Source: Oscheius tipulae (Eukaryota; Nematoda; Chromadorea; Rhabditida; Rhabditidae). Taken from it: a stretch of DNA of 64,000 nucleotides. Every line of letters begins with the position of its first letter. The first letter of the stretch is position 1. The position numbers and the translations under genes are program-made. Below the pieces are notes generated by a model. That model ran no database searches and had not been told where the DNA came from. It saw nothing but the letters and a program-made list of their open reading frames with translations. The DNA lies in the NCBI GenBank assembly GCA_037178975.1, contig JASJZH010000004.1, positions 9,238,001 through 9,302,000 of the forward strand, given 5' to 3'. Shown here piece after piece: positions 22,440-34,470 of this stretch.

Positions 22440-22530
22440 GGAAAATTTTCTGCTTGTTTACAGTGTAGAAAACGGATGTACGTAACAATGAGAACGACAC
22501 CATTGACAAGACTAGAACGTACATAAAAAA
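22440..22530 (-). pseudogene. Relic of a chemoreceptor last exon
   Basis: Minus-strand reading gives SSLVNGVVLIVTYIRF, close to SLVNGIVLIASNPGYHKWF in the last exon of the 22733-24016 gene. No other exons of this copy were found nearby. Likely the remains of a deleted duplicate. Confidence 0.5.
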
Positions 22531-22732
22531 AAACGTTTCAACGACTTTCAAAACAGCGTTGTTTGCTACTCAATTTTTAGACAGGAAAATCTGTAACCTC
22601 TCGTATGCTAATTGGGAAAACACGGGTAAACTATAGCCATCGCTTGCGATGGTACAGACAGAACGTGGTGAGCGACTTCCTGTTCCAATTAGAAGGAATA
22701 CAGCCAAAAATTTTAACCAGCAAAGAACATTA

Positions 22733-24016
22733 TTAAGCATTTGTAATACCAGCTTTTGACGAAAACTTCTCCACCAGTGTAATTTTTGTGTTCCGCCGAC
22801 TGAACCATTTGTGATACCCTGGATTCGAGGCAATTAGTACAATGCCGTTGACAAGACTGAAACATGACCAGGAAGTGAGGGCCACATCGCTCAACCCTGA
22901 ACTTTGTACTATGCAAAATATTGAGTGCAATCTACACTGATAGCCGATTGTTTCATAGAAAGACAGTACGCAGAGGACTGTCAATGGGCCCAGGACGAGA
23001 AGAAGCGGCAAGAAAGCTTGTAGACAAAGTTGTAGAAGAAACTTCCGTTGCATTTTTCTGAGGTTCGCTGACATGTTCTTCGTGTTAATAGCTCTGATTG
23101 ATGCTATTATGAAAAACGCTATTGATGTGACAAAGAACGTCAAATCGAAGGCTGTAATTGGGAAAATGACATTGTTTAAGGCGTCTTGCTCGACGACGAG
23201 AAGGCTGGGGATACTGGCAACTACTTCCGGGCAAAGTGGAACCTAAAATTAATCCTTACTAAATGTGAATAGAAAACAATTGAATTTCTATCTTGAAACA
23301 GAAAAGTCCCTGGTGTACAAAAACTTTAAGCGTTCATTTAAGCAGGACTTTTTTAGGTTAGAATAGACCAAACGGACCGACGGAAACGGATCAGGGTTTA
23401 ATGGAATGATACTGCGATACTACGTTTTCAACTTTTTGCATTTTTTACACTAAGTGTATTATTACATAAGTTTCCTAACTTACTTTCTTGTTTCCAGAGC
23501 TAATAGCCGAAAAAGAAAACAGGTCAGCAATACATAGGCAACTAACTGCGCCCACAAAGATTCTCCATTTGATCGGCATCTTCTTGATTCCACTGGCAAT
23601 GAGATATCTCGAGAGAAACAAAAGTACAACTGTCCATTGTTCCGCATCAAGAAGCATAAGCGAAATGGAAGCCGATACTTTTGTTTCAAGCAGCATTCCC
23701 AATGGACCCAATTGAGCCAAAGCAAACGTGGGAAGAAAGATGACGGGTTGGGACAGAAAACTGATCTGAAAACCATCAAGTTTCAATTAGATGAGATGAT
23801 GAGTACGTAAACATCAGCCAGAAACGAAGCAACTTGGTGAATCAAAAGATACCAGCGATAACTTTTCATCTGCTTTGAAGAGCGAAAAACTATGCAGTAC
23901 ATGACACACGGGTTGATAATTATTGTTACTAGAAATGTTGAGTATAGGGAAATTATGTAGGCAATATGATTCTTAGCATAGTGGCTATCAAATTCTTGAC
24001 ATATAGATTTGTTCAT
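22733..24016 (-). CDS. 7TM chemoreceptor, srh/sri-like, 320 aa
   Basis: Exons 24016-23807, 23765-23484, 23242-22936 and 22896-22733, all in phase, same intron positions as the 17756-18894 gene. Starts MNKSICQEFDSHYAKN. Hallmarks: IVFRSSKQMKSYRWYLLIHQ after helix 1, SANLRKMQRKFLLQL with LQAFLPLLLVLGP at helix 6, and LIASNPGYHKWF at helix 7. The first exons diverge more from the 19809 gene than from the 17756 gene. Predicted sensory receptor. Confidence 0.88.
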
Positions 24017-24399
24017 TGTCTCGGACGAAGAAGTTGTGTTTGAAGTGTACGAAAAGTGCGCCAGTATCTCGTAAATATTATTTGATTACCTAAATTGGTC
24101 GTTTAAATAAGATTTGCACGTGGTTCCGTGTTGAATGATTCCGTAGTCTACGATATTTATTGTATTTGTAGGTAGAACTAGGAAACAATTGTTCACCGCT
24201 TGTATTAATTGGTCAGTGCTTCTCTCGTATTAGTTGCTGTGGATTTCAGCAGCCCTAAAACAACGTAAAAAACAGCCCACGTTAGATTCCTGTGTATCCA
24301 TTCGCCGTTTTTTACCCCATGCCCTTGTACTGAACCCAAAAACTTCCTATATATTTTGGTATTTTCAATTTTATGCATAGGTCTGTTTATTAACAACAA

Positions 24400-24702
24400 T
24401 TACATGACAGTCTGGTCCCAAACCAGCGACTTCAGTTTAGCCAAAATTGTCTGGTCCCAAACATTTCTTTCTTCAGGACCTCCTGGTGTAAAAGTTTCTC
24501 CAGTGACTTCTGGAGCCTCACTATTTGTTTTGGTACACGGCGTAGTGGAAGATCCTTCGCCCAGGTCAGAAGATGAACTTACAATGTCAGCTCGTTTAAG
24601 AGCGGGACCAGCTAAAGCGCTGGAGACTGAAAAAGTTGTGCCATCAGAAGTGGACAAAGAATATTTACCAAGGAGAAGAAGACAGAGTAGAGATGTAAAC
24701 AT
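24400..24702 (-). CDS. Small secreted protein with repeated VWDQT, 86 aa
   Basis: Exons 24702-24669 (34 nt) and 24626-24400, phase-1 intron of 42 nt. A TATATAAA box lies about 38 nt before the ATG at 24702, so upstream in-frame codons are excluded. Signal peptide MFTSLLCLLLLVSSALA, then a Ser/Thr/Glu-rich chain with one Cys and the C-terminal block VWDQTILAKLKSLVWDQTVM, in which VWDQT occurs twice 14 residues apart. No family recognised. Same first-exon plan as the 5.7-12.4 kb cluster. Confidence 0.7.
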   Translation of the reverse strand: MFTSLLCLLLLGKYSLSTSDGTTFSVSSALAGPALKRADIVSSSSDLGEGSSTTPCTKTNSEAPEVTGETFTPGGPEERNVWDQTILAKLKSLVWDQTVM

Positions 24703-25158
24703 GATTGGTTGAAATGTCTGTTCCATTTTTCCTTTATATACTGTTTGAGAGTTGGTCAACAGACTAAAATAGGTGGAGATCAATGTATTCCGCGGAGCTT
24801 AAGCGCTGTTTGTAGTACAGTTGAAGATCGACCACTGAAAGGGCTCATCGCTTAGCATCCACCTTTGTCAAACTATATATTTTGCAAGCTTTTACGAGAA
24901 CTTAACTTCGCGTATTGTGGCATATATGATTATTCTAATGTAAGACAAAATGGACCTCTGTGTGAATCTGTAGCGGTCGGTTCTGAGTTGAACAGCAACC
25001 TTGCAAGTTTAAAGTCGAAACATTTCAATCTATTCGCAACTCCTGCGAGAAAATTCTTTGCTCTGTTCAGTTTCAGATGTTTGAATATCTGTTAAAAACT
25101 GCTGTAAAATGAAAAGAGGCTGGTATAAAGATGAGGAAACAGATCATAGACAAGTAGC

Positions 25159-25448
25159 ATGAAGGTTCTTCTCTTCCTCATCTTCATTGGAGCGGGCTAA
25201 TGCATCGATCCTATTACACCGGTAAGTTACTAAAAGGCTGTTCCAGTACGGTTTTTTGTATGTGAAAGGAGCCATCTGCGGTGATCTGAAGTACGCTGCT
25301 TGCATGAAGGAATCCTTCGATGACGTCTAAAGAAGCCAAGAAAATCGTCGAGATCAAAGAGATCGAAAGCTTGTATCCAGCCCGAGAGCCGACCATTAAG
25401 TACATTTTCTTCTACTACGAGAAGTACAGCTACGACTTGTACAAGTAG
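25159..25448 (+). pseudogene. Probably broken small secreted gene
   Basis: TATAAAG at 25124 and ATG at 25159, 35 nt apart, match the local plan, and MKVLLFLIFIGAG looks like a signal peptide, but a TAA follows and no GT donor exists before it. Downstream, one frame reads YGFLYVKGAICGDLKYAA then stops, and a different frame reads SKEAKKIVEIKEIESLYP up to a stop at 25448, followed by AATAAA near 25489. At least two disruptions. Family not recognised. Confidence 0.45.
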
Positions 25449-25958
25449 AGTTGCTGGTGGGAATTCATAATTCACTTATCTGTTCTTTGAATAAACCTTT
25501 ATACGTGCCAGAATTTATTACATATAGTTCACATGCTTCACGAAATCCAGGGTCTGTCGCTTCAGGATTTTATCATTCGAATCAATAGGTATCTCGCCGT
25601 AAGTAGGGCCCACTGTGGATAGAATATTTCCCAGAACTCTAAATTATTTCACACGAAAACGGTTAAAGTGTTCAGGCTCATTCAAAAAAGAGTAATTTAA
25701 TCAGGGAACTCTATTGGGCTGGTGATTGACCGTGAGAGAACTCGCTAATATTTTATATTGTAGCGTTAGAAATATTAAAACAGAAGGAAAATAACAGACA
25801 ATAACAACACAAAACTTTAATATAAAGTCTTCTTCATCCATCTGTTAAAACTGATCAGAGACCAGAATTTATTCTTATGGGGAAGTACGGAATCTTTACA
25901 CAAACAGAGATCCGTAACTGGACAGGGAACTTGTAACATAATTCTTATGAAATGTACA

Positions 25959-27334
25959 TCACAAGTTTTGTGAGGATGCACGAGCTGAAAGAGATGTGAC
26001 CAATACTGTCGTGGTTGAAGATCTCCCAGTTATGAATTTGCCCATGATTTTTCGGTAATGAGGCACGAACAGCAAGCAGACTGTCCCATTCAATAGTGGA
26101 ATGATCGCATAGATCATATTGACGAAGACGTCACAGTAGGGGAAATCCACAATGTGACTGGATTCCAAGAAATACAGGGAATAGCTGCAGAGAGCTACGA
26201 AGTGAACAACTGTGTGACAATACAGGGCCTAAAAATAGATTTCAAACACTGTTTGTGGCTGAAGAGAACCTTTGTGAGCATTTTGTGCATCTTGATAGTT
26301 TTTGCAGCAAGCACCTTGGAGTAACGCTTGAGACGTCGCATGATTAGAAAGCCGACCACAATGCTGATGAGGAAAGCTGCAGATCCGGCAGTATGTACCC
26401 ATTGCATAACATTCATCTGAAATCATATGGTTGTAAGTTATCTCTTTTCAGTGATGACAATGTCTCGATACGCTTGTGGTGCACCCATATCGCCTTTACA
26501 TAAGTACAGCGCGCCCACCCTATACTCATTTTGTAGACAAGTGGATAGCATAGCCGACTATGGTGAACTCGATAACAATTTCAATTTCCGGATGGCACAA
26601 GTTGATTTTTACTGCATCCCAGTGCAATGTGTTTTGAGCGTACTGAAGTTTAAACTACTTACAATGGGATTCCTGTAGTCGAACTGGAAATAATCATAAG
26701 CTGCAATGTCTGCAGGAAAGTTGGCTACATCTTTTCGTCGCACGGTACTTGCTTGCATAGGCTGAAAAAATGAATTTACACATAACTCAAGAAACTCTAC
26801 AATTGAGGCTAGAGGTCCTAATAAAGACACTAAATTGAAAAATAGTATTGTAGACATTCGAGGCGTTCCATGTGAAACCACATAGTATCGGTAAAGGAAG
26901 GAGATAGGTATCAGAAAAGACATGTTCATGACGCAGGCATTAAGACAGGCTGCGCTGATCTCACAAACTGTAGGTGAGACAAAGCTACACGGTCCTAATG
27001 GAACCAGCCAAATGCTCAAATTGTTGTCCGGATTGAAGAACAATCTAAAAAAAAGTTATCTTTGTGGCAAGTAAACTGTTTATGCCACCAAACCGAACAA
27101 ACACGAAAATGTTGGTTACCTGCTCATAGTCATAACAACCGAAAACACGCATATAAGTTCGGTAACCGCAAAGTTCAGCAGAAATACACTGTATGAATGG
27201 AGCTCTTTCGGAGTGTTTTTAAAGAAAAGATAAATAATGATTGCATTAGGAATGAAGCCGAGAAATGAAACAGTAGAATAGACTATTCTTATGATAAGAA
27301 CAGCAGTGTAGCTATCGGTCTCGTTCTTTTCCAT
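25959..27334 (-). CDS. 7TM chemoreceptor, srd-like, 337 aa
   Basis: Exons 27334-27120, 27044-26663, 26416-26270 and 26228-25959; phases consistent. The ATG at 27334 (MEKNETDS) precedes helix 1. Srd features: NTPKELHSYSVFLLNF, VPLGPCSFVSPTVCE, YRYYVVSHGTPR after helix 3, AAKTIKMHKMLTK before helix 6, and LLNGTVCLLFVPHYRKI at the end. A divergent paralogue with nearly the same exon ends lies at 30638-32030 on the other strand. A possible 20-nt micro-intron in exon 2 was rejected as too short; the reading frame is open through it. Confidence 0.87.
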
Positions 27335-27922
27335 CGTAGGTGCCCCGAAGGAAAGCTTAAAATCTGAATGACGGCAGTTTTTCCACAACAATCGTGAGAA
27401 GTTCACAAACAAAACTTTCCATGGGAAAGTAATCTAGACTAGAATAATTTAAGTTTTTTTGACGAATGGATCTCCGTGCGATCATACATCGTCTCCTTTT
27501 AAAAAAAAGAACTAGCCCATGAAATTTGAAGCAAATTAGACGGAAAGTTTGTGCTACTTAGTGAATATAGGATTGGAACGCGGATGAGAGGAAATTCGTC
27601 AGGGCACTCGCTGATCGCGTGGGAAACTCATTTCCCTGGAGCACTTCGGGAACATTATAGAACAAAAATGGCCAAACGACTCTGTTGTGAGACATTGGGA
27701 TACGTCCGCGATGTTCAAACACAATACACTTTTATCGAAAAGTAGAAGATTATTAAGTGTTCTCCTTTTATGTTCGTTTAGCTATACTTGTTTTCTGGAA
27801 AAATAAATCAATGTGACTTGTGGCCGTTTGGTTTGAAAAGTTGAATCACCAGTGTTTTTTCTTCTTATCACTGCTACCGATCGCCTTCTTCACGCCGTTT
27901 TTTACAGGTCTCGCAAAAAGGC

Positions 27923-29090
27923 ATGGAGAGTGTTTTTCGGTGTCGAAAAGAAGAGTTCACAATAGTAGAAGAAATCGGATCAGGAGGAGAAAGTGTGGCT
28001 TACAGTGCAACTCATCAAAAACTAGGGTAGGTTATCTTAATTGTGTTTTATATGAAGCATGTTTAAGAAAAAAAGCTCTCAGAATATGGGACAAACCAAG
28101 GTCTCTCACTCACAGGGAACTATCTATATTGCTGAAGGTAAAAACCATTTTTAACCACGCCTTTCTAAAACATTTTAACCTTCAGCTTGAAAACCACCAA
28201 AACATAGTGAGGATTGATGGTTTGATACGTTCAAATCGAAATGCTGTATTTCGAGGATGCTTTTTAAAACTGATGGAATGTAGTCTTAGCCAAAGTATGT
28301 TTGTGTTGCCTTCCTTACAACTATCAGTCATTCACAATACGTATGCACAAGGAGAGATGATGCTTTCGTCGCCTAGAGAGTACAATTGCAAGGATGTTGC
28401 GAGATGGATCAAGCAAATAAACAATGGCCTTGTGTTTCTTTATGGAAACAACATAATCTATCGGGATATCAAGCCTGAAAAGTAAGCTAAAACTCAAATT
28501 TAATTTTTTTCATGTAGGTTTTCTGTGTTACGAATTGATAAAGGTTTTAGCATTCTAGTGGAAGGAGACACAGTGAAATTGGCCGATTTCGGTCATTGTA
28601 GAGTTTATGCAGACAAGAGTCTGTCATCGTGAGTCCAATTTTTGAAAATGAAACCAAAATTAGGCCCGGAACAAAGAACTACATGGCACCAGAGATAGAA
28701 ACTGTACGACCATAAAGTTGATATTTATGCCTTTTCTATCACAATTTGGGAAATTCTTCATAGACGGTACGTTTCTATTCAACAGTGACAATCCAGTACT
28801 TACACATTTTGTGACACATAAGCCTGAAGACGATAGTGTTGAGAAATGTTTCGAAAAGGATAAGAAATGCATTCAGAAAACCTCAATTGGAAAACAGTCA
28901 ACGACCTGTAATTGATCCAGGGTTCCCACAAATGATCAAAAAATTTCTTGAAAGGTCAGTAGGCCTATTATCAAACATTTTATTTTTCAGAGGGTGGAAT
29001 GATAATCCTGCCCTACGACCAAGTTTTGCGAAAATCGAAAAACTTGCTAAATACTTAAGCCTTTGGTGTAAAACTGAAATTCCTAAGTAA
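27923..29090 (+). pseudogene. Protein kinase-like gene with one frameshift
   Basis: From ATG 27923 (MESVFRCRKEEF) exons run 27923-28026, 28068-28137, 28186-28294, 28328-28481, 28551-28628, 28664-28766 and further pieces to a stop at 29088-29090. Kinase landmarks in order: glycine loop IGSGGESVAY, helix-C Glu in HRELSILL, catalytic loop YRDIKPEN split by an intron, DFG in LADFGHC, GTKNYMAPE, then VDIYAFSITIWEI and NPALRPSFAKIE. After APEIE one extra base shifts the frame; the rest is intact in the new frame. The beta-3 Lys appears as Arg (ALRIW). Single frameshift: young pseudogene, or a sequence error. Confidence 0.7.
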
Positions 29091-29808
29091 GTTAATTTTG
29101 GATTACTTTATGATAATTATATTTAGAAAACCTCTTCACCAATCTCTTCATCTGTATACAAGTACTGTGTTGAGCTATACAATAGAAAAGACGGTGAAGG
29201 GAGAAAATATTTTGTTCCTTCTAATCAGGTTCGGTTTAGGTCGTCATTTGGAGTCCGTTCCCTTCACCCCGTGTCTGTATTCTTGACTCAGAATCTAACC
29301 GTTGGTGCGAGTTTCTCCTATGTGTGCCAGAAGATGCAAGGGAGATGCATTTGCATGTGTTGATGGCCGACTCTTCTTTTTTGAGGAGTGCCTGAAGTAC
29401 TCATATGTTTTGTGGGGGGTTCCGTTAGCAATTTTCACATAGCCAAAAGAAGCTGTTGAAAAATTGATCTTCAATTGCAAAAACATTTGAAACCACAAAA
29501 TAATGTTAAATAGCATATTTTTAAGTAAATGGTTTCGATTGATCACGTCTTATTGTAAATTTTTCTCTGTGATAAGCTTGATAAGAGTACCCTGTCGAAA
29601 CCGAACACGTCCAAAATGGTTTGCCCGATTTCATCTAAATAAGAGCAAGCTTCTCTTTCGAAGAAAAAATGGTACAAGGTGTTCAATTCGAACTTGGAAC
29701 ACGGCTTTTGTTTTTAGTTACTAGTTTTGTGTAGTAAGATAATTAGCCAACAATTTTTTTGACTCTCGTAGACGTAGTTCTGGCTTCGTGCTAGTATCTG
29801 TTGACTCC

Positions 29809-30052
29809 ATTACTGCTTCTAGCTTCATGTTCCTGTCTTTCGGTTCTAGTCTCTCTGTCCCTGTCTCTCTCCTTGTTTGTCAGAGCAATATCGGCAATCT
29901 AATTGCACAAAAGTATACTGATGCCCATATTGAATTGGTGAGATCAGTTCCGTTCAAAACTAGGGAGTAGGACATTACTTTCCATTCATAAAATTTTTAG
30001 AGACAGAGAGACTAGAACCGAAAGACAGGGACATGGAGCTAGAAGCAGTAAT
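29809..30052. repeat. Inverted repeat, arms about 55 bp
   Basis: Left arm 29809-29868 (starts ATTACTGCTTCTAGC) and right arm 29999-30052 are reverse complements with about three substitutions and one short indel. The 130-bp spacer shows no gene. Could be a small foldback transposon or a former hairpin. Confidence 0.75.
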
Positions 30053-30071
30053 GAAGTCGTTTCTGAAATTG

Positions 30072-30103
30072 GTCACTTTACCCCCGCGGGAGTAAAGTGA
30101 CCA
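30072..30103. repeat. 32-bp palindrome
   Basis: GGTCACTTTAC at 30072 pairs with GTAAAGTGACC ending at 30103, around a central CCCGCGGG palindrome; only one base pair is mismatched. Lies 20 bp past the 29809-30052 inverted repeat. Confidence 0.8.
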
Positions 30104-30220
30104 AGTGACCATTTCGCTTTATTGCTATTTGGAAGAAGATTTTATTTGCTTCCTGTATAATTGTTTCACAAGACTTCTGTGGAACTGCCCGAAGTTAAGC
30201 AAGCGGGTTTTTCAAACCTG

Positions 30221-30268
30221 ATGTATGATTATACGTCCCTTCTTGAAAAGGGACGTATCATCATACAT
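30221..30268. repeat. 21-bp hairpin
   Basis: Arms 30221-30241 and 30248-30268 (ATGTATGATTATACGTCCCTT and its complement) with one mismatch and a 6-nt loop. It lies in an unrecognised open frame (30161-30586). Confidence 0.75.
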
Positions 30269-30637
30269 AGTCCTAAACGCGGTTATGAAGCGGGCGTGCA
30301 GTCCTACTCTCCTGTCTTGAACGAGACTTACATCGCTGGTCGATTATGGGCATCAATACAGCTAGGATTATACGTTCCTTTTCAAAAAAGTGCGTGTAGT
30401 CCGCACACCTTTCACAAAAGCATTTTGCCGATGTATGCACCTCGAGTCCTTTTAAGAAATGGTCAGAACAGCCTTCTTGTATTCGAAACATTTCAAAGAA
30501 CTGAACTACGTTTTGTCTTCTACATGTGTCAGAAGATGGTGTGTGTTTGTTTTCATTCTCGGATCGTCTCATCAAGGAAATTCTAAAGTCGTCGCCATGT
30601 TCATCCCGATCAAAGCAGGTTAATCATCTCATAGGCA

Positions 30638-32030
30638 ATGGAAACATCGGTGGAGGATCCTCTTCTAGTCCACATCTACATCAAAATTGTATTTACTATG
30701 GTCTCACTACTTGGAATGGCTCCTAACATAATCATAATCTTCCTTTATTTCAAACTTAACACAATGGAAATGAGCTCATACTCAATATTTCTGCTAACTT
30801 TCGCTATAACAGAACTTTTATGCAGCTTGTCCACGTTAATGACAATGAACAGGTCTGGCCAGTTATTTAAAACGAAGCCAATAGCTTCCAGGCTGTACAT
30901 TTTGGGTTTACAAGACTATTACTTCATGCCACTAGGCCCCTGTAACTATATTTATCCATTTATGTGTGAATTCATGACAGCTCTTCAAACGGGCTGTCTC
31001 ATCAATATAACAACGTTGATTCCACTTTCATTTGCCTATAGATTTTACGTGGTCAACAATGGTACACCGAGGCTTAGAAGCATTGTTCTCCTGGTATTTG
31101 TTTCGGTTGTTCCGCCGATTGCTAGTGTGGTGAGTTGCAGTCAGACATGTTGCTGGAAGCTTGCGCTTGTGTTTGCGTCAAGGAAACCATTTTCCTACAG
31201 CAGCTTCAATGACAGTGATGAAAAAGTCTGCCTGTATGAATACTGTGGCGTACGGTTTTGTCTGCCATACAGAAGTTCGCCTGTACCATCTCGGTATCTA
31301 GCTAAATGATCACCCGTCTCTCATACTGTTCCTGATGGACACCTATTCGCACTCTACTCTTGTCGTTATTAGCTCAAAGCTTCTGGGCAGTAACGAGCAA
31401 TAACCCGAGAACTCATTGCTATTTCTGTCAATCCTTGTGTTTTTCAGCCACTGCTTTCCACAACTGTCATTCACGAAATTGAGCATAACATGACCACTAT
31501 GAACAATTATCACTTCTTCAAGTATGATAAGTACTCTTTGAAGGTACGTCATTTCCATAGCTGTTCATCTTATTTTTAGATCATCGTGATTGGTGATTAC
31601 CTCGGTGTAGGCTTGCTTCTCTTCCCAGCCAACTTTATTTTTGGCTGGCTCATAATGTACAGGATCCGGAAATACAGCATATTTCTGACTGCGAAGACAG
31701 TCAGACTTCACAAGATGTTGACCAAAGTTTGGCCTTTTTGAACTTAGACTAGTCAGAAACCTTTAGGCGCTTTTTTGGCACACCCTCGTTCACTTCACCA
31801 TTGTGTTGACTACGGGACTATACTGCCTGATTGCCTTGAAATTGATCAACTTTGCCTACAGCGATGTACTTCCGTCAGTGATCTATGGGTTAATTCCTTT
31901 TTTGAACGGAACCGTATGCCTCTTTTACGTGCCTCATTATCGCCGGGTTCTGAAGGACTGGTTCTCAGTGACCTCGAGGACTACGGGACCGAGAATCTTC
32001 TTGCAGAATACCGAAGCTTCGAGATACTAA
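30638..32030 (+). CDS. 7TM chemoreceptor, srd-like, 319 aa
   Basis: Exons 30638-30852, 30892-31129, 31448-31543, 31580-31726 and 31767-32030; phases agree and exons 1 and 4 equal those of the 25959-27334 gene in length (215 and 147 nt). Starts METSVEDPLLVH. Srd marks: NTMEMSSYSIFLLTF, MPLGPCNYIYPFMCE, YRFYVVNNGTPR, TAKTVRLHKMLTK, LNGTVCLFYVPHYRRV. It has one intron more than its paralogue (in the second extracellular loop). Predicted sensory receptor. Confidence 0.87.
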
Positions 32031-32296
32031 CTATCGCTGAAATAAGACTATTCGTTACAAGTTTATTTCTTAAAATTCTTGGGACTGCTAAAAATTCATG
32101 TCTACAGGACCGCAGGACACCCATCGGATTTGCAAAACTTGCTAGTGTGGCTAAAATACAAGTTAACAGATTGTAATCATACGTCTCATGAACCTGTGGA
32201 CAGGATATGAAGTGATCTCACAATGTTACCGCCCAACTCATGTATTATTTCTGAAGATAATTAAAGCGCTAATACGATCACATAGCTCTGTTTCCA

Positions 32297-34034
32297 ATGT
32301 TTTCAGCTACTTTTATTTCACCTTTCGCCTATGTGCAACTTTTTGCCAGTGTTTGTTCAACTCTACTCAATTCTATCCTACTGTATGCAATTACAAAACA
32401 CACTCCAAACAAAATGCAGGACATTAAGCCTATACTTCTCGTGAATACAGTATGTTTGAAAAATGGATAGCGGCTGTTTCTTTCCCGTACGATTCCACTG
32501 TAGAACATAAGAGTGGCAGCAGTTAGAAGTTTCCAAAGTTTTAGAGAAGAGGAGTTGAAACGGTTCGATCATTTTATATTACATTGGTGACTTTTTTCTT
32601 GTCATAGCTAAAACAAACAGAGTTCCCATGTTTTTCAACAACTATTTGCAGATAACAGAGTTGCTGGCTGCCAATGCCGGAGTTTTTGGCTGTAATTCTG
32701 AGTATCTCTATCCTCTTCCTGTTTGGAGAATGAATGGCTACTTTTCAATCTTTGGAAGACTTGGTGGCATTATTGCAGTATACTCTTTCTCTTTTTTCGC
32801 CAATCTGAAATGTTTTCAGCTGGTAACATTCATGAATCTAGCAGCCTACACTATTGTTTGTGTCTTCCAATGTTCTCTCTATCGATATCTCATCAACATC
32901 AGCTTCAAAACTATTCACCTGAAATACTATTGGTAGGAAGATGAGAACAAAAGCTAACTTTTACAGGTTCATTCCAATAAATTTAGCCATATTTGTACTG
33001 GTTCAAATTGTAGGATTGTTTATGGGAAAGTACGCCTTCTTGCTCGATGACCAGGTTTGTTTGTCTCCACTTTTGCTTGTTTGTTGGTCTCTGTCTGTGT
33101 TATCTAAAGTTCGAATATTTGATTTTGAACTGAATAACTTAGTGATTCCAAAAGGAGTTAAACATGTTCAGTTATAGAGAACGAAGCGTAGAGTAATGAG
33201 AGGGTAAAAACGGTAGTATGACACATTCACGTCCCAAGACACTGTATTATCTATTAAGTGTACCCCAACCAGGAGCTTCTCACCCATACCATACTATCAG
33301 ATACCCTACTTCACAACATTCTACTTGTAAGGCGGGCGGGTAACTACTAGTCTATAAACTCAAATAGTATTGAGAACATATTAAATTCTAGTTGGGCCCA
33401 ATAATGACTTTCAGGGCCTAATGCTGTACGCCATGCACCACAATCTGACCCATCTTATGTCCGAAATGAACTTCAAAAGTGACGCTCTTCTCGTGGTCGA
33501 CGTATGCTCTCAGTCTACAATTGTGACAAGTAGGGAACAATTCTCACATGTTCACACTTTTCAGCTGTCGTTATGATTGGAGCAATGATTTTTGGAGGTA
33601 TGGCCGTCTGTGTCTTGTCGACACTCACTCATCTGAAGTTGAATGCTCTGTTTCGTAAATCGTTGACTAACATCGTTCATTTTAAACAGCAGAAGAAGAT
33701 TACAGTTATGATTTTGAGTCAGGTATATTAAAAACAAAAAACTGTTAATTTCTCATTTTAGGGCTTTCTGCCGCTTTTGACATGCACGGTTTTTTGCTTC
33801 GCGGCGCTTCCAGCTCTTCTGGACTTCTCAACTTGCAACAGTCCGTCAAAGCTGAACTTTGACGTTATTTTGACTATGATCGATTGTTATCCATTGATCA
33901 GCAGCCTGCTTACGACAACTCTCACAACTCCTTACTACAATTTTATCAAGAATACACTCATGTGCAGGAAGAAGAAGCCGATTGTTTTGCCGGTTATTAC
34001 AATTTCTAAAAGTGATCATAATTATAAACATTGA
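32297..34034 (+). CDS. 7TM chemoreceptor of the Str superfamily, 341 aa
   Basis: Seven exons: 32297-32449, 32652-32777, 32820-32932, 32967-33054, 33415-33529, 33565-33722 and 33762-34034; phases agree throughout. Starts MFSATFISPFAYVQ. Seven hydrophobic segments are visible; the second begins VNTITELLAANAGVFG, and helix 6 follows FKQQKKITVMILSQGFLPLL, a layout shared by srh/sri/str receptors. The tail is basic (CRKKKP). It differs from its srd-like neighbour, so I assign only the superfamily. A 42-nt intron inside helix 3 was chosen because it restores a continuous helix. Confidence 0.78.
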
Positions 34035-34109
34035 GAAATAGCTTAAGGTCTCGTAGACATTGTAGAATTTAGTTTAATGAACGGCTGACAGCTCCGACAA
34101 CGAGCAAAG

Positions 34110-34470
34110 TTTGATTTTTTGCCACACTTTTGACATACACACATAACCTGGTCACAAAATGCAATCTGCACTTAAGGAGGAGAACAGTGTTGCTCCTGCA
34201 CCTGCACCCAAGCCAGCACCAGCTGCTCCTCAACCGGCTCCGGTTGCTCCTGCTCCCAAGCCTGCCAGGTACTGCAGCAGCCAGTCCCAGCACCTGTTGC
34301 TCAGCCTGAGGCTCCTGAAGAACCTGAGCAGCCCGAACAGCCTGAGGAACCAGAGCAGGGAGGAGCAGCCCGAGCCTGCTCCTCAGCCACATCCCGCTCC
34401 GGCACCTTCTTACACTCCCGCACCCACCACTCCTGAATGCACCACTGCCGGATACCAGGTACTGCAATGA
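34110..34470 (+). pseudogene. Inverted duplicate of exon 4 of the 35764-38612 gene
   Basis: Near-identical, in opposite orientation, to 36370-36712: exon 4 plus its acceptor flank and first donor bases. Against the source it has a small substitution block (near 34266) and a 6-nt insertion (GGGAGG-like, near 34358), and the Pro/Ala frame is lost after APKPA. No promoter or partner exons. A silent duplicate. Confidence 0.85.

Noticed and set aside
26427-26678. Plus-strand stretch reading FSVMTMSR inside the srd gene intron
   Set aside because: Considered as a relic of an srd exon (VFSVVMTMSR), but only eight residues match and the DNA similarity is weak.
27820-28485. A single 221-codon open frame
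   Set aside because: It reads across two introns in the wrong frame; the spliced frame gives clear kinase motifs.
30161-30586. 141-codon plus-strand frame
   Set aside because: No signal peptide, no known motif, no promoter; it contains a 21-bp hairpin. A short resemblance to 5S rRNA (AAGTTAAGCAA) is too small to mean anything.
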